Below are positions 48,539-63,741 of a DNA stretch of 64,000 nt, piece by piece. Every line of letters begins with the position of its first letter. Position 1 is the stretch's first letter. This DNA comes from Enterobacter asburiae (GTDB lineage Bacteria; Pseudomonadota; Gammaproteobacteria; Enterobacterales; Enterobacteriaceae). The notes under the pieces are model-generated. The model was given only the letters and a program-made list of their open reading frames with translations, had not been told where the DNA came from and did no database searches. Made by a program: the position numbers and the translations under genes. The DNA is taken from assembly GCF_008080435.1 (NCBI RefSeq), contig NZ_VRKN01000007.1:186001-250000 (forward strand). The letters are read 5' to 3'.

Positions 48539-50368
48539 TTATTCTACGGTAACCGATTTCGCCAGGTTACGCGGCTGGTCAACGTCGGTGCCTTTGATCA
48601 GCGCAACGTGATAGGCCAGCAACTGCAGCGGAACGGTATAGAAGATTGGTGCAATCACCTCTTCCACATGCGGCATCTCGATGATGTGCATGTTGTCATT
48701 GCTGACAAAACCGGCATCTTTGTCGGCGAAGACGTACAGGACACCACCGCGGGCGCGTACTTCTTCGATGTTAGATTTCAGTTTTTCCAGCAGTTCGTTG
48801 TTAGGTGCAACAACGATGACCGGCATATCCGCGTCAATCAGCGCCAGCGGGCCGTGTTTCAGCTCGCCTGCCGCATAGGCTTCCGCATGAATGTAGGAGA
48901 TCTCTTTCAGCTTCAGCGCGCCTTCCAGCGCAATCGGATACTGATCGCCACGCCCCAGGAACAGAGCGTGATGTTTGTCAGAGAAATCTTCCGCCAGCGC
49001 TTCAATGCGTTTGTCCTGAGACAGCATCTGCTCAATACGGCTCGGCAGCGCCTGCAGACCATGAACGATGTCATGCTCAACGGAAGCATCTTCGCCTTTC
49101 AGACGCGCCAGCTTCGCCACCAGCATCAGCAGAACGGTCAACTGAGTGGTAAACGCCTTGGTGGAGGCCACGCCGATTTCGGTGCCCGCTTTGGTCATCA
49201 GCGCCAGATCGGACTCACGCACCAGCGATGAGCCAGGGACGTTACAAATGGCCAGCGAGCCCAGGTAACCCAGCTCTTTAGAGAGACGCAGCGCAGCCAG
49301 CGTATCCGCCGTTTCGCCGGACTGGGAAAGGGTGATCATCAGGCTGTTACGACGCACCGCTGATTTGCGATAGCGGAATTCAGACGCGATTTCCACATCA
49401 CACGGCACACCGGCCAGGGATTCAAACCAGTAGCGAGAAACCATACCGGAGTTGTAGGAGGTACCGCAGGCTACGATCTGAATATGCTCAACCTTACCGA
49501 GCAGCTCGTTCGCGTTTGCGCCCAGCTCGCTCAGATCCACTTCACCGTGGCTGATGCGCCCGGTGAGGGTGTTTTTGATGGCGTTTGGCTGCTCGTAAAT
49601 TTCTTTCTGCATGTAGTGACGGTAAGCGCCTTTGTCGCCCGCGTCGTACTGCAGATTCGATTCGATCTCCTGACGTTTCACCTGCTCGCCTTTGGTATCG
49701 AATACGGTCACGCTGCGGCGAGTCACTTCCGCGATATCACCCTCTTCGAGGAAGATAAAGCGACGGGTAACCGGCAGGAGCGCCAGTTGGTCAGAGGCGA
49801 TAAAGTTTTCACCCATGCCCAGACCGATAACCATCGGGCTACCGGAACGCGCTGCCAGCAGCGTGGACGGGTCGCGGGAATCCATGATTACCGTGCCGTA
49901 TGCACCGCGCAGCTGAGGGATAGTACGCAGCACGGCATCACGCAGCGTGCCGCCCTGCTCCAGCTCCCAGTGCACCAGGTGAGCAATCACTTCGGTGTCA
50001 GTTTCAGAGACGAAGGTGTAGCCGCGCGCTTTCAGTTCCTCGCGCAACGGTTCGTGGTTTTCGATAATGCCGTTATGCACCACCACGATGTGTTCAGACA
50101 CATGCGGGTGCGCGTTACCTTCAGACGGTTCGCCGTGCGTCGCCCAGCGGGTGTGCGCAATACCGGTACCACCGTGCAGCGGATGTTCTTCCGCGGCCTG
50201 GGCCAGCATCTGCACTTTACCGAGACGGCGCAGACGGGTCATATGACCTTCTGCATCGACGACAGCCAGACCGGCAGAGTCGTAACCACGGTATTCCAGA
50301 CGACGTAAACCTTCGAGAAGGATTTCAGCAATATCACGCTGCGCAACTGCGCCAACAATTCCACACAT
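48539..50368 (-). CDS. glmS: Glutamine-fructose-6-phosphate aminotransferase GlmS
   Basis: A 609-residue enzyme that makes glucosamine-6-phosphate, the first step to UDP-GlcNAc. The N-terminal glutaminase domain uses Cys1 ([10 protein letters not shown]) with RGYDSAG and HTRWATHG; two SIS sugar-binding domains follow ([20 protein letters not shown]); it ends LAKSVTVE. It lies downstream of glmU; in E. coli the glmUS messenger is cut by RNase E and glmS is stabilised by GlmZ. No GlmZ site is claimed here. Confidence 0.98.
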   Translation of the reverse strand: MCGIVGAVAQRDIAEILLEGLRRLEYRGYDSAGLAVVDAEGHMTRLRRLGKVQMLAQAAEEHPLHGGTGIAHTRWATHGEPSEGNAHPHVSEHIVVVHNGIIENHEPLREELKARGYTFVSETDTEVIAHLVHWELEQGGTLRDAVLRTIPQLRGAYGTVIMDSRDPSTLLAARSGSPMVIGLGMGENFIASDQLALLPVTRRFIFLEEGDIAEVTRRSVTVFDTKGEQVKRQEIESNLQYDAGDKGAYRHYMQKEIYEQPNAIKNTLTGRISHGEVDLSELGANANELLGKVEHIQIVACGTSYNSGMVSRYWFESLAGVPCDVEIASEFRYRKSAVRRNSLMITLSQSGETADTLAALRLSKELGYLGSLAICNVPGSSLVRESDLALMTKAGTEIGVASTKAFTTQLTVLLMLVAKLARLKGEDASVEHDIVHGLQALPSRIEQMLSQDKRIEALAEDFSDKHHALFLGRGDQYPIALEGALKLKEISYIHAEAYAAGELKHGPLALIDADMPVIVVAPNNELLEKLKSNIEEVRARGGVLYVFADKDAGFVSNDNMHIIEMPHVEEVIAPIFYTVPLQLLAYHVALIKGTDVDQPRNLAKSVTVE

Positions 50369-50519
50369 AATTTTAGATTCCGAATTTAGGCATTATGCCT
50401 GCGTTGTCGCTGACCTGTATTTGCCCTTTCCGGGCGCCCCGAGCCTTGTAGAGAGTGGGGTTATTTTTATGGGTACTGCTTGTGGGGGGAGATATATATT
50501 TATCTCCTCACCCGGGTTT

Positions 50520-50588
50520 GCCTGATGACGGCTACGCCTTATCAGGCCTACTCAATCGTAGGGCGGGTAAGCGTAGCGCCACCCGCCT
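50520..50588. repeat. BIME between glmU and glmS
   Basis: Two inverted REP units (GCCTGATGACGGC ... TATCAGGCCTAC and GTAGGGCGGGTAAG ... CCACCCGCC). The 225-base gap holds this BIME plus an AT-rich stretch (50461-50515) before the glmS start. Confidence 0.85.
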
Positions 50589-50593
50589 TGTAG

Positions 50594-51964
50594 TTACTTT
50601 TTCTTCACCGGGCGTTTCCAGCCCTGCTTGCTGACCTGCGGAACGCGGCTTAACACCAGCTCGTTCTCGGCCACATCGCGCGTAACGGTTGTTCCGGCGG
50701 CAATGGTCACGCCGTTACCCACGGTAACAGGCGCCACCAGCTGCGTGTCGGAGCCAACGAACACATCATCACCGATGATGGTTTTAAACTTATTCGCGCC
50801 GTCATAGTTACAGGTAATGGTCCCTGCACCAATATTCACGTTATTGCCAATTTCCGCATCGCCCAGATAGGTCAGATGACCGGCTTTCGAGCCTTTACCC
50901 AGACGCGCTTTTTTCATTTCCACGAAGTTGCCCACGTGAGCGCCTTCCAGCAGCTCAGCTCCCGGGCGCAGACGCGCAAACGGGCCGATGGTACAGGCTG
51001 CATCCAGACGGGCATCTTCCACCACGCTGTACGGGCTGATTTCGCAGTCGTCACCGATGACGCTGTTTTTAATCACGCAGCCGGCGCCAATTTTGACGCG
51101 ATTGCCCAGCGTGACGTGACCTTCGAGGATAACGTTAGTATCAATTTCAACGTCACGCCCGTGAGATAACGAACCACGCAGATCGAAACGCGCCGGATCG
51201 CGCAGCATCACACCTGCCAGCAGCAGTTTTTCAGCCTGTTCGGACTGATAAATACGCTCAAGACGGGAAAGCTGCAGGCGGTTGTTCACGCCGTCCGTTT
51301 CGCTGATGCGCGCCGGATGAACGGCGGCAATTTCACGCCCTTCGTGGTACGCCATCGCAATGATGTCGGTGATGTAGTATTCACCCTGCGCGTTGTTATT
51401 GTTGAGTTTGGACAGCCAGCGCTTCATATCCGCGCCATTGGCAATCAGGATACCGGTGTTGATCTCCTGAATCTGGCGCTGTTCGTCGCTGGCATCTTTA
51501 TGCTCAACAATACCCGTGACGTTGCCGTTTTCACGGGTTATGCGTCCATAACCGGTTGGATCGTCCAGCACGACGGTCAACAAACCGATGCCGCCCTGCG
51601 GTTTGGCTTCACGCAGGCGAGTCAGTGTTTCAACGGAGATCAGCGGGACATCGCCGTAAAGCATCAAAATGTCTTCGTCATCCGCAAAGAACGGGGCTGC
51701 CTGCTGCATCGCATGGCCTGTGCCCAGCTGTTCGGCCTGAAGCACCCAGTTGAGCTTGTCATCGCTCAGCGTCTTTTTAAGCAGATCGCCGCCGTGGCCG
51801 TAGACCAGGTGGACCTGACTGGCGCCCAGTTCATTCGCTGCATCAATGACATGCTGCACCATTGGCTTTCCTGCAAGCGTGTGGAGCACCTTAGGCAGAT
51901 CGGAATACATGCGGGTCCCTTTGCCAGCGGCAAGGATCACCACGCTCATCGCACTGTTTGACAT
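50594..51964 (-). CDS. glmU: Bifunctional GlcNAc-1-P uridyltransferase / GlcN-1-P acetyltransferase GlmU
   Basis: A 456-residue enzyme that acetylates glucosamine-1-phosphate and then makes UDP-GlcNAc for cell wall and LPS. The N-terminal pyrophosphorylase has [18 protein letters not shown]; the C-terminal left-handed beta-helix runs from ~250 (hexapeptides such as [20 protein letters not shown]) and carries catalytic [11 protein letters not shown] and [10 protein letters not shown]. An AGGA sits upstream; the ATG at 51964 gives the family length, one at 51970 adds two residues. Confidence 0.98.
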   Translation of the reverse strand: MSNSAMSVVILAAGKGTRMYSDLPKVLHTLAGKPMVQHVIDAANELGASQVHLVYGHGGDLLKKTLSDDKLNWVLQAEQLGTGHAMQQAAPFFADDEDILMLYGDVPLISVETLTRLREAKPQGGIGLLTVVLDDPTGYGRITRENGNVTGIVEHKDASDEQRQIQEINTGILIANGADMKRWLSKLNNNNAQGEYYITDIIAMAYHEGREIAAVHPARISETDGVNNRLQLSRLERIYQSEQAEKLLLAGVMLRDPARFDLRGSLSHGRDVEIDTNVILEGHVTLGNRVKIGAGCVIKNSVIGDDCEISPYSVVEDARLDAACTIGPFARLRPGAELLEGAHVGNFVEMKKARLGKGSKAGHLTYLGDAEIGNNVNIGAGTITCNYDGANKFKTIIGDDVFVGSDTQLVAPVTVGNGVTIAAGTTVTRDVAENELVLSRVPQVSKQGWKRPVKKK

Positions 51965-52048
51965 ACGCATCCTGACGGTAGTTTGAGTGTGAAGTAAAAA
52001 CGTTTGATGCTTAAAATTCTACATCTTTTTCATCATGAATTAAGGCCG

Positions 52049-52080
52049 AAAAAAAAAGCCAGCCTGGTATCCAGACTGGC
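52049..52080 (-). terminator. atp operon terminator
   Basis: Minus strand stem GCCAGTCTGG / CCAGGCTGGC (one mismatch), 3-base loop, then nine T. It lies 22 bases after atpC and before glmU. Confidence 0.93.
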
Positions 52081-52102
52081 TTTTGTGCTTTTCAAGCCGG
52101 TG

Positions 52103-52522
52103 TTACATCGCTTTTTTGGTCAACTCGATAACGCGCAGTTTCGCGATCGCTTTGGCCAGCTCCGCAGACGCCTGAGCGTAATCCACGTCACCATGAGAGC
52201 TGCTAATGTGCTCTTCAGCCTTACGCTTCGATTCCAGGGCTCGCGCTTCGTCGAGATCCTGTCCACGGATAGCGGTATCGGCCAGAACGGTCACGCTGCC
52301 AGGCTGCACTTCAAGAATGCCGCCGGACAAATAGATAAACTCTTCATGACCGAACTGTTTAACGATGCGGATCATACCAGGCTTAATGGCGGTGAGCAGC
52401 GGTGCGTGACCCGGGAAAATACCCAGTTCACCTTCACTACCCGTTACCTGGATTTTCTCGACCAGACCAGAGAACATTTGTTGCTCTGCGCTGACGACGT
52501 CCAGGTGGTAAGTCATTGCCAT
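52103..52522 (-). CDS. atpC: ATP synthase F1 epsilon subunit
   Basis: A 139-residue subunit with an N-terminal beta-barrel ([39 protein letters not shown]) and a C-terminal helical hairpin (residues ~90-138). It sits on the rotor stalk and inhibits ATP hydrolysis. Last gene of the operon. Confidence 0.98.
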   Translation of the reverse strand: MAMTYHLDVVSAEQQMFSGLVEKIQVTGSEGELGIFPGHAPLLTAIKPGMIRIVKQFGHEEFIYLSGGILEVQPGSVTVLADTAIRGQDLDEARALESKRKAEEHISSSHGDVDYAQASAELAKAIAKLRVIELTKKAM

Positions 52523-52542
52523 ATCACCCTCCGATTAAGGCG

Positions 52543-54815
<2,273 letters not shown>

Positions 54816-54866
54816 GAGCTTCTCCTCAATGCCAGGCGGCTTGTCCTGAGACAAGCCGCCGGACGA

Positions 54867-56408
54867 TTACCAGGATTGGGTTGCTTTGAAGGAATCGAGG
54901 ATAGCTTTCAGCTTGCCTTCGATTTCGTCGTTATAGCCACCGGTCTGGTTGATCTCTTGCATCAGCGGAGCGTGATCACGGTCGACGTAAGCCAGCAGAG
55001 CGGCTTCGAAGCTACCGATTTTCGCCAGTTCCACATCTTCGAGGTAACCGCGTTCAGCCGCGAACAGTACCAGGCCCTGCTGAGCAACAGACATTGGTGC
55101 ATACTGTTTCTGCTTCAGCAGCTCGGTCACTTTCTGACCGTGGCTCAGCTGTTTACGGGTTGCTTCGTCCAGATCGGATGCGAACTGAGAGAACGCAGCC
55201 AGTTCACGATACTGTGCCAGCGCGGTACGGATACCACCGGACAGTTTCTTGATGATCTTGGTCTGAGCAGCACCACCAACACGGGATACGGAGATACCTG
55301 GGTTAACTGCCGGACGAATACCGGAGTTAAACAGGTTGGTTTCCAGGAAGATCTGACCATCGGTAATGGAGATTACGTTGGTCGGAACGAACGCAGAAAC
55401 GTCACCCGCCTGGGTTTCAATGATCGGCAGAGCGGTCAGAGAGCCCGTTTTCCCCTTCACTTCACCTTTGGTGAAGTTCTCGACGTATTCCGCGTTAACG
55501 CGGGAAGCACGCTCCAGCAGACGAGAGTGGAGGTAGAATACGTCGCCAGGGAACGCTTCACGTCCAGGTGGACGACGGAGCAGCAGGGAAACCTGACGAT
55601 AAGCAACAGCCTGTTTAGACAGGTCATCGTATACGATCAGCGCATCTTCACCGCGGTCACGGAAGTATTCGCCCATTGCGCAACCGGCGTATGGCGCCAG
55701 GTATTGCAGTGCAGCAGATTCAGAAGCAGTTGCTACCACAACGATGGTGTTAGCCAGTGCACCGTGCTCTTCCAGCTTACGAACCACGTTAGAAATGGTG
55801 GACGCTTTCTGGCCGATGGCCACGTACACACATTTGATACCGGAGTCACGCTGGTTGATGATGGCGTCGATTGCCATCGCGGTTTTACCGGTCTGACGGT
55901 CACCGATGATCAGTTCACGCTGACCACGACCGATTGGGATCATGGCATCAACGGACTTATAACCTGTCTGAACAGGCTGATCTACGGACTGACGGTCGAT
56001 AACGCCTGGTGCGATAACTTCGATTGGGGAGAAGCCATCGTGCTCAACCTGACCTTTACCGTCGATTGGCGCACCCAGGGTGTTAACAACGCGACCCAGC
56101 AGGCCACGGCCAACCGGCACTTCCAGAATACGGCCAGTACACTTAACCTTCATGCCTTCGGCAAGGTCAGCGTATGGACCCATCACAACGGCACCTACGG
56201 AGTCGCGCTCCAGGTTCAGTGCGATAGCGTAACGGTTACCCGGCAGGGAAATCATCTCACCCTGCATACAATCGGCCAGGCCGTGGATGCGGATAACACC
56301 GTCACTTACAGAAACAATAGTACCTTCGTTGTGAGCTTCACTCACAACACTGAACTGAGCAATGCGCTGCTTGATCAGTTCGCTGATTTCGGTGGAATTC
56401 AGTTGCAT
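54867..56408 (-). CDS. atpA: ATP synthase F1 alpha subunit
   Basis: A 513-residue subunit with Walker [16 protein letters not shown], the GRGQRELI segment before it and the signature [17 protein letters not shown]. Binds non-catalytic nucleotide and shapes the catalytic sites of AtpD. Confidence 0.99.
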   Translation of the reverse strand: MQLNSTEISELIKQRIAQFSVVSEAHNEGTIVSVSDGVIRIHGLADCMQGEMISLPGNRYAIALNLERDSVGAVVMGPYADLAEGMKVKCTGRILEVPVGRGLLGRVVNTLGAPIDGKGQVEHDGFSPIEVIAPGVIDRQSVDQPVQTGYKSVDAMIPIGRGQRELIIGDRQTGKTAMAIDAIINQRDSGIKCVYVAIGQKASTISNVVRKLEEHGALANTIVVVATASESAALQYLAPYAGCAMGEYFRDRGEDALIVYDDLSKQAVAYRQVSLLLRRPPGREAFPGDVFYLHSRLLERASRVNAEYVENFTKGEVKGKTGSLTALPIIETQAGDVSAFVPTNVISITDGQIFLETNLFNSGIRPAVNPGISVSRVGGAAQTKIIKKLSGGIRTALAQYRELAAFSQFASDLDEATRKQLSHGQKVTELLKQKQYAPMSVAQQGLVLFAAERGYLEDVELAKIGSFEAALLAYVDRDHAPLMQEINQTGGYNDEIEGKLKAILDSFKATQSW

Positions 56409-56420
56409 GCTCCAGTCCCC

Positions 56421-56954
56421 TTAAGACTGCAAGACGTCTGCAAGGCGTTCAAGACGGCCGCGTACGCTGCCATCAATGACCATATCACCCGAACGGATGA
56501 TTACGCCTGCCATTACAGACTTATCGATTTTGCAATTCAGCTTAACTTTGCGTGACAGACGTTTTTCCATCGCGGCGGTGATTTTCGCAAGCTGTTCATT
56601 ACTCAGTTCAGTCGCAGAAGTCACTTCGACTTCAGCGGTTGCTTCACTAAGGGCACGTAAGTGCTCAAACTGCTCGAGAACATCCGGGAGCACACGGAGA
56701 CGACCATTTTCAGCCATGACCTTAATCAGGTTCTGGCCGTTGGCATCCAGTTGCTCTCCGCACACGGCGATAAACGACGCGGCGAGAGTTTCAGGTGCTA
56801 ACGCACCGGAAAGCAACTCAGCCATTTGTTCGTTTTTCGTCACCTCAGCGGCAAACGCCAGCATATCCTGCCAGCGATCGACATTTTGGTGTTCGACAGC
56901 AAAGTCAAAAGCTGCTTTGGCGTAGGGGCGAGCTACCGTAACAAATTCAGACAT
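56421..56954 (-). CDS. atpH: ATP synthase F1 delta subunit
   Basis: A 177-residue stator subunit. The N-terminal helical domain begins [19 protein letters not shown]; the C-terminal part ends in [20 protein letters not shown], the family signature. It joins F1 to the b subunits. Confidence 0.98.
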   Translation of the reverse strand: MSEFVTVARPYAKAAFDFAVEHQNVDRWQDMLAFAAEVTKNEQMAELLSGALAPETLAASFIAVCGEQLDANGQNLIKVMAENGRLRVLPDVLEQFEHLRALSEATAEVEVTSATELSNEQLAKITAAMEKRLSRKVKLNCKIDKSVMAGVIIRSGDMVIDGSVRGRLERLADVLQS

Positions 56955-56968
56955 CAGCCCCTCCCTCC

Positions 56969-57439
56969 TTACAGTTCAGCGACAAGTTTGTCCACGATGT
57001 CGCTGTTAGCAGCTTCATCCACGGAACGTTCGATGATCTTCTCGGCGCCAGCAACAGCCAGAATCGCAACCTGCTTACGCAGTTCTTCACGAGCACGTTT
57101 ACGCTCAGCATCAATTTCTGCCTGAGCCTGTGCCACGATCTTAGTACGTTCCTGTTCTGCTTCAGCTTTGGCTTCGTCCAGGATCTGCGAACGGCGTTTG
57201 TTAGCCTGTTCGATGATAACCTGAGCTTCCGCTTTCGCTTTTTTCAGCTGGTCTGTCGCGTTGGCCTGTGCAAGGTCCAAATCTTTCTTAGCGCGTTCTG
57301 CAGAAGCCAGACCGTCAGCAATTTCTTTCTGACGTTTTTCGATGGCAGCCATTAAAGGCGGCCATACATACTTCATGCAGAACCAGACAAAGAGAATAAA
57401 CGCGATGGCCTGGCCGAGGATTGTTGCGTTCATGTTCAC
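56969..57439 (-). CDS. atpF: ATP synthase Fo b subunit
   Basis: A 156-residue peripheral stalk protein: one N-terminal membrane helix ([20 protein letters not shown]) and a long charged coiled coil. It forms a homodimer linking AtpB to AtpH. Confidence 0.98.
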   Translation of the reverse strand: MNMNATILGQAIAFILFVWFCMKYVWPPLMAAIEKRQKEIADGLASAERAKKDLDLAQANATDQLKKAKAEAQVIIEQANKRRSQILDEAKAEAEQERTKIVAQAQAEIDAERKRAREELRKQVAILAVAGAEKIIERSVDEAANSDIVDKLVAEL

Positions 57440-57470
57440 AGCACAATACCTCTTTAATTTCTGTGGCTTA

Positions 57471-57745
<275 letters not shown>

Positions 57746-57776
57746 TCAATTAAAACGTAGTAGTGTTGGTAAAAAA

Positions 57777-58981
<1,205 letters not shown>

Positions 58982-59071
58982 CACGTTTTTACTCCTGCTC
59001 CCTTCGAGGTATGCCGCGTGTCGTATAAAACGTCCTTTAAGGCTCAGAGTCAAGCATCAAAAAGCGGTCAA

Positions 59072-59099
59072 ATTATACGGTGCGCACCCGTGATTTCAA
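59072..59099 (-). promoter_or_regulatory. atp operon promoter
   Basis: Minus strand TTGAAA (59094-59099), 16 bases, TATAAT (59072-59077). A strong sigma-70 match ~90 bases before atpI, at the place expected for the main atp promoter. Confidence 0.8.
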
Positions 59100-59597
59100 A
59101 CATTAAGTAGCGAAAAGGTGAATAAATGTTTAAATATTTTTCCCCACCGCTATTTTTTAACTTTCGCTGAAAGCGTCAACCTTCGACCAAAACTGCAAAC
59201 AGCGCGAAAACGTTGACGATAAAGCGTGCACGAGATCACAAAACACACATTTGCGATAAGGTTGTATTTATCAAAGGCGCAAATCGCGTAAATTTATCTT
59301 TATGAAATTAAACGCAAAACGTCGTAACTATTTTCAAAACAGCCCAGTACACAATAAAAACCTTTTATTGACATTCTTAATAAATAATTAACATTGCATT
59401 CTGGTTACCGCCTTCCACTTTTAGCAGACTTATATTTTCACAGATGACTATCTTATCGGTGAATAAAAGATGCTACGTTAACTGGAAGAAAAACCTTAGT
59501 AAAAAAGAGGTTAAAAGCTCACCGGTAAATCCCCGGTAGTTGTGCTGTTTTTTAACATGCTAAGAACAGCACAAATTCCACATTTTTTATTAATTTT
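59100..59597. other. Gene-free AT-rich region between atpI and rsmG
   Basis: About 500 bases without a convincing gene. The DNA is markedly AT-rich, with many A/T runs. It contains an inverted repeat TTGTGCTGTT / AACAGCACAA (59540-59549 and 59565-59574). The repeat is not followed by a clear T-run on the minus strand; on the plus strand a T-rich stretch begins about 10 bases after it. A 31-codon frame (59443-59538) has no ribosome site and was not called. Confidence 0.6.
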
Positions 59598-60221
59598 TTA
59601 AAAATTGTTTGGCTTAATTATCACCAGATGACGTTCCCCATCGAGCTGAGGAATGTTTAATTTCTCGATGGATTCAACAGCAAATCCGTCCGGAAGCTGT
59701 TCAATCTCATCGCCTGGCAACTGCCCTTTCAGCGCATAAAAGCGTCCGTTCTCTGCCGGTAAGTGCTTGCACCAGCTCACCATATCGTTGAGCGACGCAA
59801 AAGCACGGCTGATAACCCCATCAAACGGCGGCTCTGCCGGGAATTCCTCTACCCTGCTCTGTACGGGCGTAATGTTCTCAAGCTTCAGCTCATGCTGAAC
59901 CTGACGTAAAAAGCGCACGCGCTTGCCCAGGCTGTCCAGCAGCGTGAAGTGGCTTTCAGGGCGAACAATCGACAGCGGAACGCCCGGTAAACCAGGTCCC
60001 GTCCCCACGTCAATAAAACGCTCACCTTTCAGCCAGGGGGCAACCACAATGCTATCGAGAATATGGCGTACCAGCATCTCGTTGGGGTCACGTACTGAGG
60101 TCAGGTTGTACGCTTTGTTCCATTTGTTCAGCATATCGACATAGGCCACCAGCTGATTTTTCTGGTGATCGGTGAGCGAAATACCTGCCTGATCCAGCAG
60201 ACGAGAGAGTTTGTTGAGCAC
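59598..60221 (-). CDS. rsmG: 16S rRNA (guanine527-N7)-methyltransferase RsmG
   Basis: A 207-residue SAM methyltransferase (GidB). The SAM-binding loop is [17 protein letters not shown] and the catalytic region [17 protein letters not shown]. Loss of this enzyme gives low-level streptomycin resistance in E. coli. Downstream of mnmG. Confidence 0.97.
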   Translation of the reverse strand: MLNKLSRLLDQAGISLTDHQKNQLVAYVDMLNKWNKAYNLTSVRDPNEMLVRHILDSIVVAPWLKGERFIDVGTGPGLPGVPLSIVRPESHFTLLDSLGKRVRFLRQVQHELKLENITPVQSRVEEFPAEPPFDGVISRAFASLNDMVSWCKHLPAENGRFYALKGQLPGDEIEQLPDGFAVESIEKLNIPQLDGERHLVIIKPNNF

Positions 60222-60246
60222 GGTGAATACCTGTTGGAAAACTTAG

Positions 60247-60315
60247 GTGGCGGGTGGAGCTTCGCTTACCCGCCCTACGGGTTCAGTAGGCCCGGTAAGC
60301 GCAGCGCCACCGGGC
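60247..60315. repeat. BIME between mnmG and rsmG
   Basis: Two inverted REP units (GTGGCGGGTGGAG ... TTACCCGCCCTAC and GTAGGCCCGGTAAG ... CACCGGGC). It may separate mnmG and rsmG transcript stability. Confidence 0.88.
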
Positions 60316-60328
60316 AATGTTCTGGGCA

Positions 60329-62218
60329 TTACGCGCTGCGGCGCAACATACCCTGCTTTTTCAGCCACACCAGCAGAATGGAAATCGCTGCAGGCGTGAC
60401 GCCGGAGATACGTGAGGCCTGGCCGATCGACACCGGTTTGTGATCGTTCAGCTTGGCGATCACTTCGTTGGAAAGACCCGTCACCTGGCGGTAGTCCAGC
60501 ATTTCCGGCAGTAGCGTGTTTTCGTTACGCTGCTGTTTTTCGATCTCATCCTGCTGACGCGCGATGTAACCTTCGTACTTCACCTGGATCTCGACCTGCT
60601 CTGCCGCTTCAGCGTCTTCCAGTCCCGGTGCGAACGCGGTCAATTTGACCAGGTTCTCGTAGGTGACTTCAGGACGGCGCAGCAGATCTTCCCCGCTGGC
60701 TTCACGCGACAGCGGCGCTGTTAAGTGAGCGTTTACTTCGGCAGCGGTTTCCGCCTGCGGATTCACCCAGGTGGTTTTCAGGCGCTGACGTTCCTGTTCG
60801 ATGCGTTCCAGCTTTTCGTTAAAGCGCGCCCAGCGCTCGTCGTCGACCAGACCCAGCTCGCGACCCATTTCGGTCAGACGCAGATCGGCGTTATCTTCAC
60901 GCAGCATCAGGCGATATTCCGCGCGCGAGGTAAACATACGGTACGGTTCTTTGGTACCCAGCGTGCAGAGATCGTCAACCAGCACGCCCAGATACGCCTG
61001 AGAACGGCCTGGCGCCCAGCCCTCTTTCTCAGCAGAGAAGCGTGCGGCGTTCAGACCGGCAAGCAGACCCTGTGCAGCCGCTTCTTCGTAGCCGGTTGTG
61101 CCGTTAATCTGACCCGCGAAGAACAGACCGTGGATGAATTTGCTTTCCAGGGTTGGCTTCAGGTCACGCGGATCGAAGAAATCGTACTCAATAGCGTAGC
61201 CAGGACGAACGATTTTCGCATTCTCCATCCCCTGCATTGAGCGAACAATTTGCATCTGCACATCGAACGGCAGGCTGGTGGAGATGCCGTTCGGGTAAAT
61301 TTCGTTCGAGGTCAGCCCTTCCGGCTCCAGGAAGATCTGGTGCTGGTTACGATCGGCAAAGCGCATCACTTTGTCTTCGATCGACGGACAGTAGCGTGGG
61401 CCGATCCCTTCGATCACGCCAGCATACATGGGGCTGCGATCGAGGTTGTTACGGATCACGTCATGGGTTTTCTCGTTGGTATGCGTGATATAGCACGGTA
61501 CCTGCTGCGGATGTTGCGCCGCATTGCCCATGAACGAGAAGACCGGCATTGGGTTATCACCGTGCTGTTGCGCCAGCACGCTGAAATCAATGGTCCGCGC
61601 ATCAATACGCGGTGGCGTACCGGTTTTCAGGCGGCTGACGCGCAGCGGCAGTTCACGCAGACGACGAGACAGTGGAATAGACGGCGGATCGCCAGCACGG
61701 CCACCGCTGTAGTTATCCAGACCGATATGAATTTTCCCGTCCAGGAATGTGCCCACGGTCAGCACCACGGCTTTTGCACGGAATTTGAGGCCCATCTGGG
61801 TCACGGCACCCACGACGCGATCGTTCTCAACGATAAGATCTTCAACTGCTTGCTGGAAGATCATCAGGTTCGGCTGGTTCTCCAGCGCGGTGCGCACAGC
61901 CTGACGGTAAAGCACGCGGTCTGCCTGGGCACGGGTCGCTCGCACAGCGGGACCTTTACTCGCGTTTAGTATCCTAAACTGGATACCAGCCTGATCGATC
62001 GCTTTCGCCATCAGGCCGCCAAGTGCATCCACTTCTTTTACCAGGTGTCCTTTCCCAATGCCGCCAATCGCCGGATTACAGGACATTTGTCCCAGCGTGT
62101 CGATATTGTGTGTCAAAAGCAGGGTCTGTTGACCCATACGCGCTGCGGCCATTGCGGCCTCAGTGCCTGCATGACCCCCGCCAATGATGATGACGTCAAA
62201 AGGATCCTGATAAAACAT
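60329..62218 (-). CDS. mnmG: tRNA uridine-5-carboxymethylaminomethyl modification enzyme MnmG
   Basis: A 629-residue FAD enzyme, partner of MnmE. FAD loop [42 protein letters not shown] with the active Cys, and a C-terminal helical domain binding MnmE. It lies directly next to oriC, where its transcription away from the origin can affect initiation. Confidence 0.98.
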   Translation of the reverse strand: MFYQDPFDVIIIGGGHAGTEAAMAAARMGQQTLLLTHNIDTLGQMSCNPAIGGIGKGHLVKEVDALGGLMAKAIDQAGIQFRILNASKGPAVRATRAQADRVLYRQAVRTALENQPNLMIFQQAVEDLIVENDRVVGAVTQMGLKFRAKAVVLTVGTFLDGKIHIGLDNYSGGRAGDPPSIPLSRRLRELPLRVSRLKTGTPPRIDARTIDFSVLAQQHGDNPMPVFSFMGNAAQHPQQVPCYITHTNEKTHDVIRNNLDRSPMYAGVIEGIGPRYCPSIEDKVMRFADRNQHQIFLEPEGLTSNEIYPNGISTSLPFDVQMQIVRSMQGMENAKIVRPGYAIEYDFFDPRDLKPTLESKFIHGLFFAGQINGTTGYEEAAAQGLLAGLNAARFSAEKEGWAPGRSQAYLGVLVDDLCTLGTKEPYRMFTSRAEYRLMLREDNADLRLTEMGRELGLVDDERWARFNEKLERIEQERQRLKTTWVNPQAETAAEVNAHLTAPLSREASGEDLLRRPEVTYENLVKLTAFAPGLEDAEAAEQVEIQVKYEGYIARQQDEIEKQQRNENTLLPEMLDYRQVTGLSNEVIAKLNDHKPVSIGQASRISGVTPAAISILLVWLKKQGMLRRSA

Positions 62219-62329
62219 GGTGGTCTGCCTCGCGTAAAGCGGTATGAAAATGGATTGAAGCCCGGGCCGTGGATTCTACTCAACTTTAGTCTTTCGAGAA
62301 AGCATTGGGATCCTGGCTATTAAAAAGAA

Positions 62330-62575
62330 GATCTTTTTATTTAGAGATCTTTTCTATTGTGATCTCTTATTAGGATCGCGAACATGTGTGGATAAGTCCG
62401 ATCTCATAAAGAAGATCATGCAGTTAGAAAGGATCGTTTGCTGTGAATGACCGGTGATCCTGGACAGTATAAGCTGGGATCAGATCGCGACTTTATACAC
62501 AGGTCAAAAACAATACTACAGTTGTTCTTTGGATAACTACCGGTTAATACGAGCTTTTAACCAGAGTTATCCACA
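62330..62575. other. oriC: Chromosomal replication origin oriC
   Basis: Between mnmG and mioC lie three AT-rich 13-mers beginning GATCT (62330-62342, 62346-62358, 62361-62373). DnaA boxes are TGTGGATAA (R1, 62387-62395), TTATACACA (R2, 62493-62501), TTTGGATAA (R3-like, 62528-62536) and TTATCCACA (R4, 62567-62575). About a dozen GATC sites lie between 62309 and 62590. Layout and ~246-base span equal E. coli oriC; the segment between R1 and R2 is more diverged. DnaA opens the 13-mers; SeqA binds hemimethylated GATC. Confidence 0.97.
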
Positions 62576-62591
62576 TCTGTTCGCGCGATCT

Positions 62592-63041
62592 TTAATCGTT
62601 TTTGAGTAAAATTTTCCATTCCGCGAGCCAGATCTCGGCTGGATCCTCCGGAATGTCATGATCGAGGATGTTGATCTTGAGCGTTTCACCCAGCTGTTTC
62701 GCTCCACAAGAGGTAACAACGGCTTCGACTTTCTCTATTGCCCCGCAAAAGGTGTCATATTCACGACTGCCGATCCCCACCGCGCCAAAACGGACGTTTG
62801 ACAGGTCGGGCTGTTGTTCCAGCAGTTCGTCATATAAAGGTTGCAGGTTATCCGGCAGATCGCCCGCGCCATGCGTGGAGGTGATCAGCAGCCAGACCCC
62901 GTCAGTCGGGAGATCTTCAAGCAACGGGCCGTGCAGGGTTTGTGTGGAAAAGCCCGCATCTTCCAGCTTTTCAGCCAGGTGTTCCGCTACATATTCCGCA
63001 CCACCAAGGGTGCTGCCGCTGATAAGGGTAATGTCCGCCAT
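62592..63041 (-). CDS. mioC: Flavodoxin-like protein MioC
   Basis: A 149-residue FMN-binding flavodoxin: phosphate loop ISGSTLGGAEYVAEHL, then TSTHGAGDLPDN and GSREYDTFCGAI. It is linked to biotin synthase electron transfer in E. coli. Its transcript runs into oriC. Confidence 0.96.
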   Translation of the reverse strand: MADITLISGSTLGGAEYVAEHLAEKLEDAGFSTQTLHGPLLEDLPTDGVWLLITSTHGAGDLPDNLQPLYDELLEQQPDLSNVRFGAVGIGSREYDTFCGAIEKVEAVVTSCGAKQLGETLKINILDHDIPEDPAEIWLAEWKILLKND

Positions 63042-63131
63042 TGATCGCTCGCCCAGATAAAGAGACGGCCATTGTACGCTGTGAACGAGCTGGGATCTAC
63101 CTGTGGAAAATGTGGGAATGAATTTGCCCGA

Positions 63132-63590
63132 TCACGGGCGGATGGTACGCATAATCGGGTTTTGCAGGGAGATCAGTGTCTCGGTGGACTGAATTTCATC
63201 GATTGTTTGGATCTTGTTGATAAGTACCTGCTGGAGGGCGTCGATGGATCGGCACATGACCTTTATAAAGATGCTGTAGTGACCGGTGGTGTAATACGCC
63301 TCAGTGACTTCATCCAGCGCGTTCAGCTTCGCCAGGGCGGAAGGGTAGTCTTTGGCGCTTTTAAGAATGATGCCGATGAAGCAGCAGACGTCGTAACCCA
63401 GATGTTTAGGACTGACGTCTATGCGTGCGCCGGTAATGATCCCCGCCTGTTTCATCTTCTCTACGCGAACGTGAATGGTTCCCGGGCTGACGCCAAACTG
63501 TTTCGCCAGTTCGGCGTAGGCGGTACGGGCATTGGCCATTAACGCCTCCAGGATGCCGCGGTCGAGATTGTCGATCTGATAATTTTCCAT
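63132..63590 (-). CDS. asnC: AsnC, Lrp/AsnC-family regulator
   Basis: A 152-residue feast/famine regulator. Helix-turn-helix LDRGILEALMANARTAYAEL then FGVSPGTIHVRVEKMKQAG; the C-terminal RAM domain binds asparagine. It activates divergent asnA and represses itself; the 151-base gap between them should hold its site. Confidence 0.97.
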   Translation of the reverse strand: MENYQIDNLDRGILEALMANARTAYAELAKQFGVSPGTIHVRVEKMKQAGIITGARIDVSPKHLGYDVCCFIGIILKSAKDYPSALAKLNALDEVTEAYYTTGHYSIFIKVMCRSIDALQQVLINKIQTIDEIQSTETLISLQNPIMRTIRP

Positions 63591-63741
63591 AGCTTTTTCT
63601 TATGAAGATTAATGAATCACTCTATTCTAGCGTCTTATTTTAGCGAATCAAAAGTGAAGATGGCTTTTTGTTGATGGGTTATTGAATAAGGTGCCATTTC
63701 TGTTGCTTAATCAATATCAACAGGACGCAGGAGTATAAATA

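Noticed and set aside
59443-59538. 31-codon lysine-rich frame in the atpI-rsmG gap (starts MTILSVNKRC)
   Set aside because: No Shine-Dalgarno, no promoter recognised and no known peptide family; length expected by chance in AT-rich DNA.
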